Positions 36,236 to 49,534 of a stretch of 64,000 nt of DNA are shown piece by piece (the first letter of the stretch is position 1; each line of letters opens with the position of its first letter). The notes below the pieces were generated by a model that searched no databases, had not been told where the DNA came from, and saw only the letters and a list, made by a program, of their open reading frames with translations. This stretch comes from Pyrrhosoma nymphula (taxonomy: Eukaryota > Arthropoda > Insecta > Odonata > Coenagrionidae). Both the position numbers and the translations under genes were made by a program. The stretch lies in assembly GCA_963573305.1 (NCBI GenBank), contig OY754327.1, positions 59,202,244 through 59,266,243 of the forward strand, given 5' to 3'.

Positions 36236-39200
36236 CCAGCTGACGCTATGTGGGGTAAAATATGGAAACACAAGATAGCAAATCAACTAACGATGAAGAG
36301 GCAGCTGCATAACCGATAACGACAGACATCCTCAAGAAAACGATAGCCATTGATCGGACGGGAATACAATGCTAATTCCCCCGAACCGATACAGATAAAA
36401 AAGTCCCAAAGTACTTTTAAATTTCCCGGTCAAATATATTCTGCAGATTATATCTATATCACAGCGACGGAGTTTCTCGTTTCTTCACCATTGTCCCGTA
36501 AACATTAAAATATGAACACCTTCGGATACTAAAACCTGATATCCACTATGAGAATACAGAGAAATTTAAGCGGCCAGACATGCAGATTGCCTTTACCTGT
36601 GTAACTACACACAAGTTTCCAAAGCTGCGATAAAAATCTCCATGCCTACTGCTTTCGCATACATACTCGACGGCGTAATAAAAATCAGTGCGTGATTAAA
36701 GGCGTGATAAAGAATGCGACAGACACCAGAGGTGATGAATACATCGTAATCGCACGGCTACTTACGTCGCTTTTCATTCAGTCGTCCGCCATTCTACGTA
36801 ATGTTTTACCCCGAAGGGTCGGTAAAACCTGCACGCCCTACGGGCAGTTGAATTATTAGGCGCTTAAAACGTCCTCACCTTTGACTTGAATAACCGGCTA
36901 TTCATTAGCATACACAGATTGTTGTGTCTCGCAGTATCTCAACTATTTCGAAGATTTAGCATGGGTTGCACTGAAATACCCATGCTAAAGAAGGTATTTA
37001 TGCGTTTATTTGCAATATAAAGGGGATTATTCAAAGAATCTTGCCGGCATCCTAGAACTATCCCCAGCATCACAAAGAAATTAAGTAAGGTAATAATTTC
37101 CTTTAACAAATTGGAAAAACGAATGTTTTGACATCATTTACAGCGATAAAAATGTTGAAAAACCATGTACAAATACTGATGGCCCAAGTGAAAGAACAAT
37201 TTTAAAAGCATTCGATTTCGCCAGTGGCTTAGCGTCAAATAAAGGCAATAGTCTTCCATAATCCACATAAATAATCCAGAGAAGTTTTGACGGTTGATTC
37301 ATAAGTACAGTTTGATTGGTTCATGTGTATTCTTTGACCATAGATGCACAGTAAAAGAATGATAAAAGGAGGTACACATGAGCTTGACAAGTAAGATTAA
37401 ACCTTTTCCTTCACGCTTACGACATTAAAAATCCTTTTACCATAAACACGCTGGTGAAAATAATGATCGCCAATGTACGTTGAATAAGAAACATGTTAAA
37501 TAAGCCATACAGGATGATTTAAGCCCTAGGTAACTCGCCCACCAGTAAATGCTAAAGGTCGAGGTTCCAACTCACCCCTCTGCCAAGGGTTGCGTAAACT
37601 CTGTGAGGGCGAAAGGAAGTTAGGAAAATCTTATATTTACGCAACAAGACAGAAGATCTAAAATCCTATCCCATTGCATTCACTTCCTTCTTTTAGTCAA
37701 TAAAACTGTCCTTTAGGCAGGAATTTAACTCGGCGATAAAATTTTGGTAAAAGATGAAAAGGCACTTTATTCAACCTCCATTCAGCGATATTCAGCTGCA
37801 TGAGAGGGATAAAAGAGTAGATAAAAATGCGGACTTGAACTGAAGAAGACAGGGTAGTCAGAGGCACCAACTGGCATTGGCTCCTTGACGCTCTTATTTA
37901 AAGGGAATTTTTTTCCCTGCGCCGATTCAAAAAATAAGAAGTTTTACAACGCCAGGACAGGCAATAAAACCATCCAATCTAATAATATATTCTACCACCG
38001 GAAAATGTGGGAAAAGATGGAATAGTTAAAAAAAAAAAAACAAAATGGAGGATTAAAGAGTAGGAAAATTAATTAAAGTAGGCAAAATTATCTTGATGAA
38101 TGGAAAGAGTAAAACTTTAGCAAAGATCAATAATAAATTAAAAATAGGAAAGGGAGAGGGAAGTGCTACATGCCATGTCCACATTTCACAAAGAAATGAT
38201 GACGCTAGAGCAAGCACCGTAAAAACAACATGCTCGGTAGGTAAATGCTTCCTTCGAACCAGCTTACTTACACCGTCGCCTTCTAATGTCCAAGAAAACT
38301 TCACCCCGAGACAAAACGCTTGCAGCTACAGCGTTATAAGTTTTCACTTAAAGGTTAGCAAATATTCAGGTATATCCATGAAGTATCTGTAAACAAATAG
38401 CAATTGAGGGCAAATGTCCGAGTCACAGAACCAACAATCATTCATGGTACACCAAATTCTAATGCAATTAGAGGTGTTAAAATATATCCTACTGGTAAAA
38501 GAAATTCCTTCAGAATATTGAAATATTTCAACTGTTAAGTAGCGGTAAACTTTCATTCTTCTTGTACTTCCGTAAGAGAAATAAGACACAAGCATTCGTC
38601 TTAAAGGGAATAGCAGCACCATAATTCACAGAAACTAGGCGAGTGGAAGTTCTTTAAGGTCACTTGAATATGAAAGAGAGACAATGCAGTTGTAACTAGT
38701 AAGGGCGGCAAAAACAAGATAAATCAGTGACTACATTGAATCGAACTTCCTCTCGCAAAAACGTCAACACCAAGGTCTGGCGCATTTCAAGTTGTTTAAA
38801 TACCAACAAGATACAGCAAAGTGCAACAATAGAGGGTATAGTAGAAGAATTTATAATCCACTTTTGCAAAAACTAAATACGGTACCAGAAGAAAAAAATG
38901 ACTCGCTCGCATTCTGCTTAAAATATATGAAATGAATGTGATAAGGGCTCAACGTATCTAATCTGGAGACCGAACAATGGATTCTTCGGTTTTCTTCAGG
39001 TTTCCTCGAAGACAGACCACCAAAACTTGTAAAAACAACCTTGCTCATGGTTGGAAACGAACACGCGTCCATCAGGTTTCCCCGGATATCCTTCATTACA
39101 GCGCACTAACCCACCAGGCATGTGACCCATGAAACCTTATGACTGGTAAATCCACAAATAAAAAAAACGCCAATTCTCAACTTTTATTGAAGATAACATG

Positions 39201-42170
39201 CTTATAAATCACATTTGAATTCACACCTTTCGTGTAGAAACATAATTTTTTGGTCATTGGTTCATATTCTTTCGCGTCTAATTGAGCATTATAAAGAGTT
39301 AGTTTATGTCAAAATATTAGAAACTCCTCGAAAAGAATATGATAGGAAAGCGAGCCCGAGTTGACATTAATTCACTTTCGTATTTATATGTGATTTTTCA
39401 AGAGTCAATGGCAAAAACATTCGGAAATACTCGCAGAGAATTCAATAGGTAAGCGTGCCCAACCAAGTGACCAAAGAGACTCTCTGGAGAAAACATGTTA
39501 ATTCCCCATTAGACTGGATGCGAAGTGCTGTGATTTGGCTGCTATTCCGATAATATCGGTATGCCTCAGTGCCAATGGATCCCAGTAACGTACCGAGAAT
39601 ACAGATTTCAATAGACCCCACGAATTGCTTTGCGCCTTCCATACCGTTAGCTAATCTATTTGCGACTGGTACGACAGATGTCGCTAGCGGAAATTATGAA
39701 ATGAGAGGTTTTGCGACATTAATTGACCGTATTTGATAGGAATTGCTCTCGAGGGAACTCGAAAGAGAATTAACTGTGACGTCAGCCAACGCAGGTGGCT
39801 TGCTTAAGTACCCCAAACCCAGATGGAGCGAAGAAAAATTAATAATGACGAAACTTGAGGGAAAAATAAAATGTGGCAGTCGCCAGAGAAATGAGCGGGG
39901 GGAATAAAGAGGGATGGATAGATGGGAATGTGTCGGGGGAAGCTCTCGCCTATTTTAAGATCAAGGCAGCTTGTTTTACTCTCGCAACATCTTGAGAGGA
40001 CCAATTAAAGCTCATGAAAGGAAGAACGAGGATATGATGGATGGCGGAACGGGAAAGATGCTCTTGAACTCTCCCTCCGTTCATGGCGTAAAACGGCGGG
40101 AGGCGAGATGCTATAGTCCCTATCGGGATGGAAAAAAGAGATCAGTCAAACCTGGCAGCCGATAATTGATGGGAAAAAGGTGAAGAGCAGAGAGAGAAGA
40201 ATAACTCGCGCAGTGACATCCTCGTGCACCAGCGGTGTCTTATTTCTTCCGGTCTGAAGGAGGAGTTCAAAAGAACTCCCAAGTTTTAAACATATTTTTT
40301 TTAATATTGAAATTTATTCCTCTCCTCGTATACACTCACAGTCATTCATAAATTCCAGCCGAGTTCTACCAATTTACTCAAGCACATTTCCTTTCCAAAA
40401 TAATAGATAAAATATCCAGCTAGAGTGATCGAAAGTTTCAAGTTTTGAGAAACATACGGTATGAGTGAAAACATGAGTTCTTCAACCCCGACAGGCTGAT
40501 TTTTCCGTAGTTTCTAGGTGACTCTCGCAATATGTCATGCATCACATGAGGCGGCATCCATTAAATATGAAGTTAGTACCAGTGTTTCTCACAAGATGAG
40601 ATACAAGAGGGAAATATATACCTACATGGACCGGGATATGAGTCGCATGAGCCTTCATAGCTGAAGCAATTCACATAACAAAACCAAAACAAACTAAAAT
40701 TTTTCCAGAAACTAAGGAATATAACCCTGTTTTCCTTTGGCATATAATCACTAGGTTCCGTTGATAACAGCTACAACCTATGATGTTATTGTCTTCAGTC
40801 AAAGCCACACCAAACTTCAGCAATCCGGAAAATCTGGTTGAATACCCAAGATATATTCCATCTGAATACGCAACGTAAGTTCAGAAAATTTACAAGCGCC
40901 ACGCAAAAAAAAGAGAAAAAAAATCGTGAAGATATTTTGTAACGCAAACATTCATTATATAAAGCTACTGCAAGCTGTGCGACCAAATCAGAATTTAGTT
41001 AACTATAGTAATAGCCTAACACAAAATAATTCGAAAAGAATAAAACGAAATGATGGAAGAAATTGATAGCAGCATACCGCTAACTCTTACATGTCTCACA
41101 AATGTTAATAAGACGTCCACACAATAATATTTAATCAGCGTCAAACAAAATGTAATTAAATGATAATAAAGGAGACAGGTATATAGAATTATAATGAAAA
41201 GGAGCGAGGTCTCAAAGGAAATAGGAGATAAAAATGAAAAGGCGGAAGGCATGGAAGTGCTGCTTGCTATGTGTATGAAAGTCGTCAAAAGAAGTTCGTC
41301 GAAAGAGGATAACAGTCAATGGGAAATCGTTAAGATCTAGAGTCTTCAAAAAGGGTCTCCATGACAACCAAATTGAAAGGAACAAATGAAAAAAGACTGA
41401 AGGGTAAAAGGAGGGAGCGAAGGGAGTTTAGGGAAAGGAGTTGAAGGGAGTTACAAGGAAAACGAAATAAGTATCAGAGGGAAAGAGGAGGAAGGGAGGG
41501 AAATGGAAGCATGTTTCAAGAGGTACAAGTTCCTGTTTCCAAAATGATTTAATAACCCATCTCGGAAATACTGAAACCAAAAAACGAAGATCAATTATAA
41601 CTGTTATGTTACCTTAACCACAATATAGCCATTTCACAATATCCACAGGCATTTTAACGAGCAACATTATCAAAACATCTACTTGAATTCACTAAAAATA
41701 ACATTCCAATCACTGAGGCAGTCAAAACATTGCATTACGAAGCAATAACAATACGAGGTCAAATTTCATACCAAGGATACGCCATAAAATCAACAAAATG
41801 TTGCATAACGGTAGTCATCGATGCTTGTTAGGAAACGGAGAACTGGAAGTTGCTCTACTACGCATTCGCTTGAAAACAGCAGTACGTCGCTTCTCCTGTA
41901 GGTTATGTGGTGAAAACTTCGCCAATTAAACTGGATAGGTACATAATATTTCCATAGAATTTTTATTGGCCAACCACATTTATTATTTATTTACTTTTCG
42001 TTGATAAAAAAATGCATGAAATTCATCCGATTTCAGAAGCTTTAACCACCTTATACGAGTTATTTAGGTGATGAAAAAAATCTATAACGGTGTTGATGAG
42101 ATATTTTGTCAATTAATTCATATCAGCGCTCGTACTCCTTTGAAATCTTGATTAGATTTTTAACGAGTGA
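36236..42170. other. Long intergenic stretch, no supported gene
   Basis: Almost 6 kb of AT-rich DNA. A tRNA-like patch with GGTCGAGGTTCCAACTC occurs at about 37557-37573. A purine-rich stretch lies at about 41390-41520. Open frames at 38053-38622 on both strands have no recognisable domain and no splice context. Confidence 0.45.
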
Positions 42171-42189
42171 TACTTAGCGTAAAACCGTG

Positions 42190-42437
42190 GGAACGTGGTT
42201 GCCAAGTGGGTAGTGCGCTTGGCTACTGATCGAAGGGTCCCGGGTTCAAATCCAGGTGAAGTTTTTGGACGACCCTGAACAATAAAAAATCCTCGTAGTA
42301 TGAGGTGGCCTAGGGAAAGGAACTGGCCCCCCTACCCTGAATGTGTGAAATTTACACGCCTGTGGCTTAGGCCGGAGTGAGCTCTACCCTCAACTATATT
42401 AACCAACCTTCGGGTTGAATCCACTGAGTGAGTGAGT
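42190..42437 (+). repeat. tRNA-derived SINE copy, apparently full length
   Basis: An A-box-like GGTTGCCAAGTGGGTAGTGCG (from 42197) and a perfect B box GGGTTCAAATCC (42242-42253) form the tRNA-like head. A body of about 170 bp follows and ends in tandem GAGTGAGTGAGTG. GTAAAA precedes the head (42179) and follows the tail, and could be a short target duplication. The head and body differ from the family-1 and family-2 copies. Confidence 0.75.
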
Positions 42438-42439
42438 GT

Positions 42440-43339
42440 AAAATCTTCAAATCTCTGTTCCTGAACGTTGAATACATATGTTACAAATTAGACAATGCAT
42501 AAGAGCTTCAAACGAAAAATAAGACTGAAAATTAGTCAGTGTCACATTTTACTCATGTGCACAAAAATGCTGCCATCATGGTGCAACTGAATATATGTAA
42601 ATTAAATGAATTATTTGTATGTACTACATGTATATATTAAAGCTAACTCGCTTATCATCCATTGAAGGGCTTATAACCAGTTTTAAAAGAAGCTATGAAA
42701 GCAGGAACGCTCACAGTAAGGTTTCCACTTCCGTATTGATTACGCTCCGTCGTGCATTCTCTTTGCCTCTTTGGAAAGAGCAAGAAAAATGCCCTATCTC
42801 ACGCAAAAATAATAAAGGTCTTTTACGAAAAAAGGTTACCTAAGGGTTTACTTAAATTTGCGAAATTCACAACGAAAAAAATTGTTAGCCAAAATTAGGA
42901 TTGGAACTAAAATCCCAAAATTGGAGACGATCGCTTTCAGCAATTAAACCCATCATGCGCACTTTTCCGGGGGAATTTTATAGAAGTTTTAAATTAAGTA
43001 AGAGTTTTCGAAGTACCAAGCATATAATACCACGATTTATTCGTCTTCATAGCGATAGCCGCAGTTCACGAGGATCCACTCGTAATGAGAAGCACAACTA
43101 TGGGAAATTCTCAATAAAAAATTATCCCAATCCAGGTAAAAAGATTGCAAGTAAGTTACTTATCGGAAAAGCCGTCCAAGAACGCGATTCTGGACAAAAA
43201 ATTCGCACGAGCTTGAGTCCGGAAGAGAACACCATTTGCTCTTCGAGGCCTTTGTTCAGTTCTCGGAACTTTAGCGCGGACGAGAACGGACCGGTAAGGT
43301 ACCTCACTGAACGCGACACAATACCACCACCTCCGAGAC
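42440..43339. other. Intergenic DNA holding the start of a doubtful long open frame
   Basis: A plus-strand frame (42901-43614) is open for 237 codons. Its first 140 codons are in ordinary DNA, but the rest runs through a purine-rich tract where stops are rare. No domain is recognised, and its beginning overlaps a reversed B-box-like stretch near 42896. It is not called as a gene. Confidence 0.4.
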
Positions 43340-43980
43340 ATCGAAGAGATAGGGAGGTGAAGCGAGGCAGAGAGAGAGAAGAGAAGGGGAGTGAGGTTTT
43401 GACGCTTTTGGAACAGAACAGGGAGAAGGAATTAGGGGAAAGACCAAGAGGTTGGGGAGTGGGCGAAGGCGATCTCGGAACGGAGGCATGGGGGGGGGAG
43501 GGAGAGAAAACGAAAGAGGGGATAAAAATGGTCAAGATTTGCATTCAAATTTCCCACGAGTGCCGGAGCCTAAACCGGAGGGGGGGGGGACGGTGGAAAA
43601 ACTCCGAAACTTAGCCCCCACACATTCCCATCATCCCCTATCTTTCACCCACCTTCCCCTGAAAAAACTTCCCTACACCCAGAGGCAACCCTCGTTCACC
43701 CCTCCCTCCGCAAGGGGCTTAGTATCCCCCACACACCACCCCCACTTGCCGACGGAAGAACGTGAAGAAGGGGACGGATGGGGAGGAGGGTGGAGAAAGA
43801 AGAATGGGACAAGGGGAGGGGGGAAGAATGGCGAGGAAATTGAGGAAAAGAGGGAAAGGAATTACATTTGCAGAATCGGATGAGAGGAGGGCATGGGAAC
43901 AGGGTTTGGTGGAGGGGTGGTTTTTTTCGGACCTCAAATGCGGATGGAGGATGAATTGGCGATCTGGGAAAAAGCAATAG
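43340..43980 (+). repeat. Purine/pyrimidine strand-switching mosaic
   Basis: Purine-rich on the plus strand at about 43340-43530, sharply pyrimidine-rich at about 43615-43740, then purine-rich again to about 43920. G runs of eight to ten bases occur near 43490 and 43582. Confidence 0.6.
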
Positions 43981-45830
43981 GATCGCTTGGGATTCGAATC
44001 ATGCAAGGAAGACAGGGAAAGCGAGAAAAATAAAATAAAAACACGATGCATGTAGAAAACGAAGCAGAGAGAGAATGTGCCGACGGATGGAGTGAGGAAA
44101 CGAAGAGTGCCTTCCCAGCGGAGTGGGAGAGTCTAGCTATTAAACCTTACCTTATTCAAAATGTTAAAGTTGAGACCGAGGATATGGTGCAATGGGTGGT
44201 TTTTCTAGGGACGACTATGAGGAGGGCACTAGTTCCATACATTGTATAAAAATAGCAAATGGGTAAAGTCAACGGGATGAGACTTCACACGAGAACTCGC
44301 AAATGCTTTGGCTATAAAAAGTTGGCCGGAATTGTATAACACTCCCTTTGTTTCATTGAAATGGAACACAAAAAACGCTGCATCCACTATGGAGCTCAAC
44401 GAATGGGCCATTTTTCCATTCTATTAACTACTATTACACAATTCACATAACTATTATTATTTAAAGAAATATTGCAAATTTCAAATGACACATCAACGTT
44501 GAAAGCATTAAGCTTCAAGTTGGTGTACAAGTGACTGAAATAGCTTATTTAATTTTCGAGATATTAAGCTTTAAATTTGAGTGAAGCATTTCAGTTTTGA
44601 CGTGGACAGTGGTAGTGAGAGAACCACCGAAGCTTTTGGGAAAGGTTGCGAAAACACACGTGCGGCAGTCATCATTGGGAAAAGGGTACGCTACGAGCAG
44701 ACTTGTTTTCGGGCGCTGCGTGCCGGGTGACGCACTTGCCAGGCATGGACGACAAAATTTCATCAGTCGAAGCAGCCGAGGGGATTTAAATATCGTAACC
44801 ATCCGCATACATTTGCCTAAAAGGATACGTGAGGGAACTTGTTGGCCTAAACTTCGCCGTAGGTTAAAACGCTTAACTGGCAAAATATCCGTCATCCGCA
44901 TTATAAGACAAAACTTTTAAAAAACGCGCTGCATCCTCCTACTACGTTAGGTCTTCATAGGCGTATTCTATTAATACAAATGAATATTTTATTTGCCCTT
45001 AATTAGGAGAAAAGTTGTTCGTATTGATTCAGAAATGAATGATTCACTTTCGCCCTTATGCTAATTGTAAGCAACAAATCTACCTATGAATAAAAACTGT
45101 CCAGATAAAGAGACACATGTACAGGAAATAGGAATTATCATCAAATGGCAATAATAAATATCGCGTCGTCGGAACCGCTGCAGACGCACGTAAATATTAA
45201 TGTGGTTAATGGATATTTTTAAAAGTTTATTCAGGTTCATATTAACCAACTTTTTTCAGGCAGCTTATTCAGCCTTCAAATGTTCACTTCGTTGGCTAAA
45301 AATGAAACATTCAACTTTTCAAAACTCTCAATAGCCACACACCCTTGAGGAGGCTTGCAAGGCATTTTGTAGATGTAGAATAGATTTTATAAATTTTAAA
45401 CATCATACTTTCCCCACACTTAAGCTTCGTCATCAAAATCGTGTATGGAATCGGTACATTTCAAAAGAATAACGACTAATGCCAATAGTAGAATTAACAA
45501 AGAATGCCAGAGAATTTCGCAAGATAGGTGCGCATGAAGGCTAATGCGTACATGGCATCTACGCAATCGTGAGTTATAAATAAAGTTAAAGTACAATCTA
45601 CACCACATAATCAAAGAACTTGGCCTACCATCATCAAATAACGTGGCCTTTAGAGACATAACTCATTCAATGAGAGTTTTTTCCACACCCAAAACCACAA
45701 ATAGCAACAGATTTCACAAGAAATCTAGCACTATGGGAATTGATTACACGAAAGAGGAGAGACCCATACACATGTGTTCAGTCAATGCATAATCTTCACG
45801 CGACTATCGTCCAGGGAAATCCGAAACAAA
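43981..45830. other. Intergenic DNA, no supported gene
   Basis: At about 44545-44920 both strands are open for over 100 codons in ordinary-complexity DNA, without a recognised domain. An isolated reversed B box (GGGATTCGAATCATG) lies at 43989. Confidence 0.4.
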
Positions 45831-45839
45831 GGAAATGCG

Positions 45840-46460
45840 ATGGCATGCGACTGAAGGGCGGAGCGGAGGAATGGAATGGGCGACTGGGTCGTCGGATTGC
45901 GATCACCGGCCGAGGTGAACCCCTTGTTCGGGTCTCCCAGAAATGGGCGCATTAACCTTAGGAGGCCGTTGACAGAAGAGAGAGCGAGAGAAGTCGGCGG
46001 GCCCGCTCGCCTCCGCATCGGTCCAAAAGTCAACAACGAGGCCTCGGCGACGACGGCGACAATCGACGCGTTGTCGGGGCGCGTGCGTGGGCCGTCGAAA
46101 TCCTCCCGACAAGAGAAACAGGACACCTTTCTGCGCGACAGAAGGACGACCAATGCAGACGGTCCATCGGAGGAGGGGCGATTAAAGATAATGGGAAAGA
46201 GGGAGGAGAGGAGGAGAACACTCGCCAAGCAATTAAGGAAAATAAAACCACTCTTGGAAAGGCACAAGGGGGAGACGAAAGCGTAAAGGGGGGTGTAAAA
46301 CATGGAGGGTTAGAGTGTGAAACAAAAGAACTGCGAAATGCGAAACGGCATATCCTCCCCAACTCACGCAGAGCACCCGCATTCATCGAGGCACGCACGC
46401 GCAACTAGTCGCCCGTTCACCCGCCGTCGCGTTGGTCGTCTTTTGAAAACGTGTCCGACG
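45840..46460. promoter_or_regulatory. CpG-dense, GC-rich block (possible promoter region)
   Basis: CpG dinucleotides are closely spaced (GGCGACGACGGCGACAATCGACGCG, CGGGGCGCGTGCGTGGG), against sparse CpG in the neighbouring AT-rich DNA. Such blocks often mark promoters or first exons. Open frames on both strands (136 codons plus, 173 minus) overlap each other and lack domains. No core promoter pair is clear. Confidence 0.25.
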
Positions 46461-46682
46461 ACCGCCACTTACCTCCCCCTGCCCCTATTCACTGTTTTTC
46501 CCAGTTATACAAAACGCTCCTCGATTACCGATGAATAGCTTCGAAGTCTCGGAAGCACGGTCCTGTCGCCATACTCCCCTCTATCACCCTCTAAAACAGC
46601 CTTACCCCTCAATCTGTTCCAAATCCACTTCTTTTGCATGCAAGGTTATACACACGAGTAATTACGCACTTTAGGGATCATG

Positions 46683-46965
46683 TTGGTTAGGTCAGACTGG
46701 TGTGCTGGCTTCCTATATCGACCTCCACCATTCGAATTCCGGAAGTGTCAGAGATTTTTGAATGGAATCCCAATTCTTACTTCGGTGCTTTGAAGAGAGA
46801 ACTGAAAGTGCAGAACTCCCTCCATCGGATTGGACGCTAAACTGAGGACACTTCGGGGGTCTTTCGTCCAGATCAGGCTAATGCATACCCTAAGCTTCCC
46901 TCCGCCCTTCATAAATTTTCCAAAAAATCCAACCAATAACAACCAACTTAACAGCCTTTTAAGGC
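46683..46965 (+). repeat. tRNA-derived SINE copy, family 2
   Basis: The head has GTCAGACTGGTGTGCTGGCTTCCTATATCGA (from 46692) and B box CATTCGAATTCC (about 46729-46740), aligning with the copy at 25.45 kb. The 3' module follows with CCATCGGATTGGACGCTAAACTG (46822) and GATCAGGCTAATGCATACC (about 46872). Confidence 0.72.
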
Positions 46966-47422
46966 CCAAATAACCTCAGGTGTCGTATCCAAATTTTTAA
47001 TGTGGGTGATCTTCTGGTAAAGGTGGGTTTAGATGGAAGCAGGAATACCTATACAAATCTTTTACAGCTGATAGTCAATTTCTTCATAGACTATGTATTT
47101 CGTTCTTCAGCTCGGCATACGTCCTGATTCTCTTCGTCCCATCTATAAAGCCTTTCCCCTTTCTTCCTCTTCCCCGCTTACTCAACATCCCACCCTCTCT
47201 CACGTCTTTGAGCAAGCAAACCAAAAGATGACCAAATGAATCTTGTAACAAATATGTGTAGCAGCATCCGAACACCTAAGTTATGACTGTGACCCATCCG
47301 TTTAGGGTAGAGGTTTGGCATTCCAATTTTATAATTGTATTCATTTCAGCGTTTCTTACGTTTCATCTGGATCATCAACTGGATTCAGAAGTACATTTAT
47401 TTGAGAAAAAAATTGACTGATC

Positions 47423-47620
47423 CTATATATGGTCAGATGAGATGACCAAGCGAGTGACTTGCTCGCCTGCAAGCTCAAAGATTGTGAGCATGAATCTAGG
47501 GATGGTTGTTGCTGGAGCTCCTATGATTGAGGCCAAAGGAACGCAGATGATAAACCATGAAAGACTTATAGGGGATCCCAGGGACACGAGAGTGAACAGA
47601 GTCACTTGGACAGCGATAAA
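47423..47620 (-). other. GC-elevated island with antiparallel open frames; possible exon
   Basis: Around 47440-47610 base composition rises above the AT-rich flanks and both strands are open. The minus-strand frame encodes a hydrophobic segment (SLSWFIICVPLASIIGAP) suggestive of a membrane helix. It is preceded by an acceptor-like TCGCTGTCCAAG and ends with TAG at 47423-47425. The plus-strand frame (47442-47714) is less hydrophobic. No family is recognised and the coding strand cannot be chosen. Confidence 0.18.
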
Positions 47621-48159
47621 TATAATTTATAAGTATAGTCAATCATTGTTCTTCTATTACTTTCAAACAATGAATTTTACCTCTTCGACTTTGCACAAAC
47701 AATTACTGATGTAGGCCAATGCGTAGGAATTACAATTAATTCATCTGAAAACTAATAGTAATTTAGAAAACATTAAAATAAACTTATTGTACATCTTGAA
47801 GTAAAATTTTACTTTCCTGACTAAAAATCAGGCGACAGCATTTCAATTTTCTCCATTCTTACTGCGAGACTCAGTGAGCGGATAAGATCTTCCCCCTTAT
47901 ACTTTGTCATCACCGCCTCTAATTTCGGAACCCAAACTTAGGTAACTCTTTATACGAATGCAGCCACCTCCCCAAGTCTCATTTCTTCCTTGTGAGTCTA
48001 CTAAGCGCCAACACATTCCAAAACATTTTCAACACTCTGCCATCAGTCCTCCAACTGCCGAGACAACATGCAAGGGCTTCTTCCATTACTCGGAAAGCGC
48101 GAAGGTCAAGACAATTAAGGAGAGGGTACAAAATCGGACGCGAAACAAAAAAGACTCGT

Positions 48160-48370
48160 TCCCTTAAGGGAGGAGGAGAGAGGAAAGGGGAGATGCGGAA
48201 GGGATGAGAGGAATGAGGGAGGAGAGAGATGTGGACCCGAAGTAAGGGGTGGGAAAACGGGATGGAGAGAAATGAGATGCGCTCACTGGGCTGACGTCAC
48301 ACAGCAGCAGTGGTCGGGGGAGGGCGATATTTATGGTGCGGAAGGAAGTGGGCTGAGGGGGGCCGCTAGG
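48160..48370 (+). repeat. Purine-rich tract
   Basis: GGAGGAGAGAGGAAAGG-type text on the plus strand, becoming G-rich at the end. Confidence 0.5.
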
Positions 48371-48375
48371 CACGA

Positions 48376-49528
48376 CGGGGGAAGGAATAAAGAATGCGTG
48401 AGTGGCAATTAAGATAAACGCAGACGAGATACTGTCCAGATACGGAATGCAGATATCCCCTTAATGTATATCGAAACAACGATATAAGTAGAGATAGCAG
48501 GGGTGAAGCGCAAAACATTTTCCGACGGCTAACCGGTAAGTGGTGGCTCCGCAAAGTATTCGTCTCACGTTCCAACTAACAAGAAGACGGCTGGAAGGAT
48601 TCCAGAGGATTGAAAGTTACACGAGGTATGACGCTTTCAACGTGTAATCGCCTAAAATACCCTCGATATCAAGATGAAGAGGAATTCGCCATTCACAATT
48701 TTATTTTCATTCATCCATGAACAAAAGTTTTTTTCGCTAGACTCCAAAATATATACATTACAATTCAGAAGACGGAGGAAAAGAATCCTCAATGTGAGTG
48801 CATAAAAAACGAGTTACGACTCATGAGTAGCCTTCCATCGCTACAAGGACTCATGATGTCGAGATGAGGGAGCCATCTGGAATGACAAAGAAATATTCGA
48901 GCTACCTATACATTTCCTATTCCGTGGAATCTGGAGAACCTTCGTTTTGCATCCATTAGCATATCAAAAAGAGACCTTTCAAGAATTCCGAAGAGTGAAA
49001 GCAACTTCTGATAACCTCTTTCGGAAATTCTTCGGTCTTTGAGAGCGACACAAGATTGCACAAACTTGCTGGGATCGTTTCACAATGGTGAATTAACGAA
49101 CGTAAGTTGGGTACTTTTAAATTCCCAATTACATTCCCATAGAGAAATTCAGTCCATTACGTTTATGATACGAAACGACCTTGGGAAAGCGAGAAGTTAG
49201 GAAGATACTTTTGGAAGTATTTGTAGTAAATAGTGAGCTTTAAATAACTTACTAATCTTTCTACTGCTGATAACTTAATGAACAATAACCACCAATATAA
49301 GACCGATACTTTCCGATTGTTTTATAAGTACAAGTATAGTTAAAGGCGACAGAGATGGACAGAGAGAAATGGGCAGTAGCGAAACACACGGAGATCCAAT
49401 AACAGCATGTTATATCAGTTAAAATGCAGATATATCCCCGGAAGTGCAACGTAGCGAGTAACCAAACGGCCGTGAGTAAGTAAAAAAGTGGAATGGGAGA
49501 TTTCTGCGGAGCAGGTGACTCAAAGGCG
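48376..49528. other. Probable intron or intergenic DNA downstream of the minus-strand exon
   Basis: No second exon with a matching phase is recognisable. If the exon at 49535-49955 is real, this interval is the beginning of its intron, read on the minus strand. Confidence 0.35.
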
Positions 49529-49534
49529 ACTCAC

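Noticed and set aside
42901..43614. 237-codon plus-strand open frame
   Set aside because: Its second half is E/R/G/K repeat from a purine tract, its start overlaps a SINE-like B box, and no domain or splice context is evident.
43989..44003. Lone reversed B box GGGATTCGAATCATG
   Set aside because: No A box at tRNA spacing and no SINE body; too short to call.
44545..44920. Antiparallel open frames of 107 and 118 codons
   Set aside because: No recognisable domain on either strand and no clear splice sites; recorded only as part of the intergenic stretch.
45782..46303. 173-codon minus-strand frame across the CpG-dense block
   Set aside because: It overlaps a 136-codon plus-strand frame, has no domain, and is explained by high GC content lowering stop frequency.
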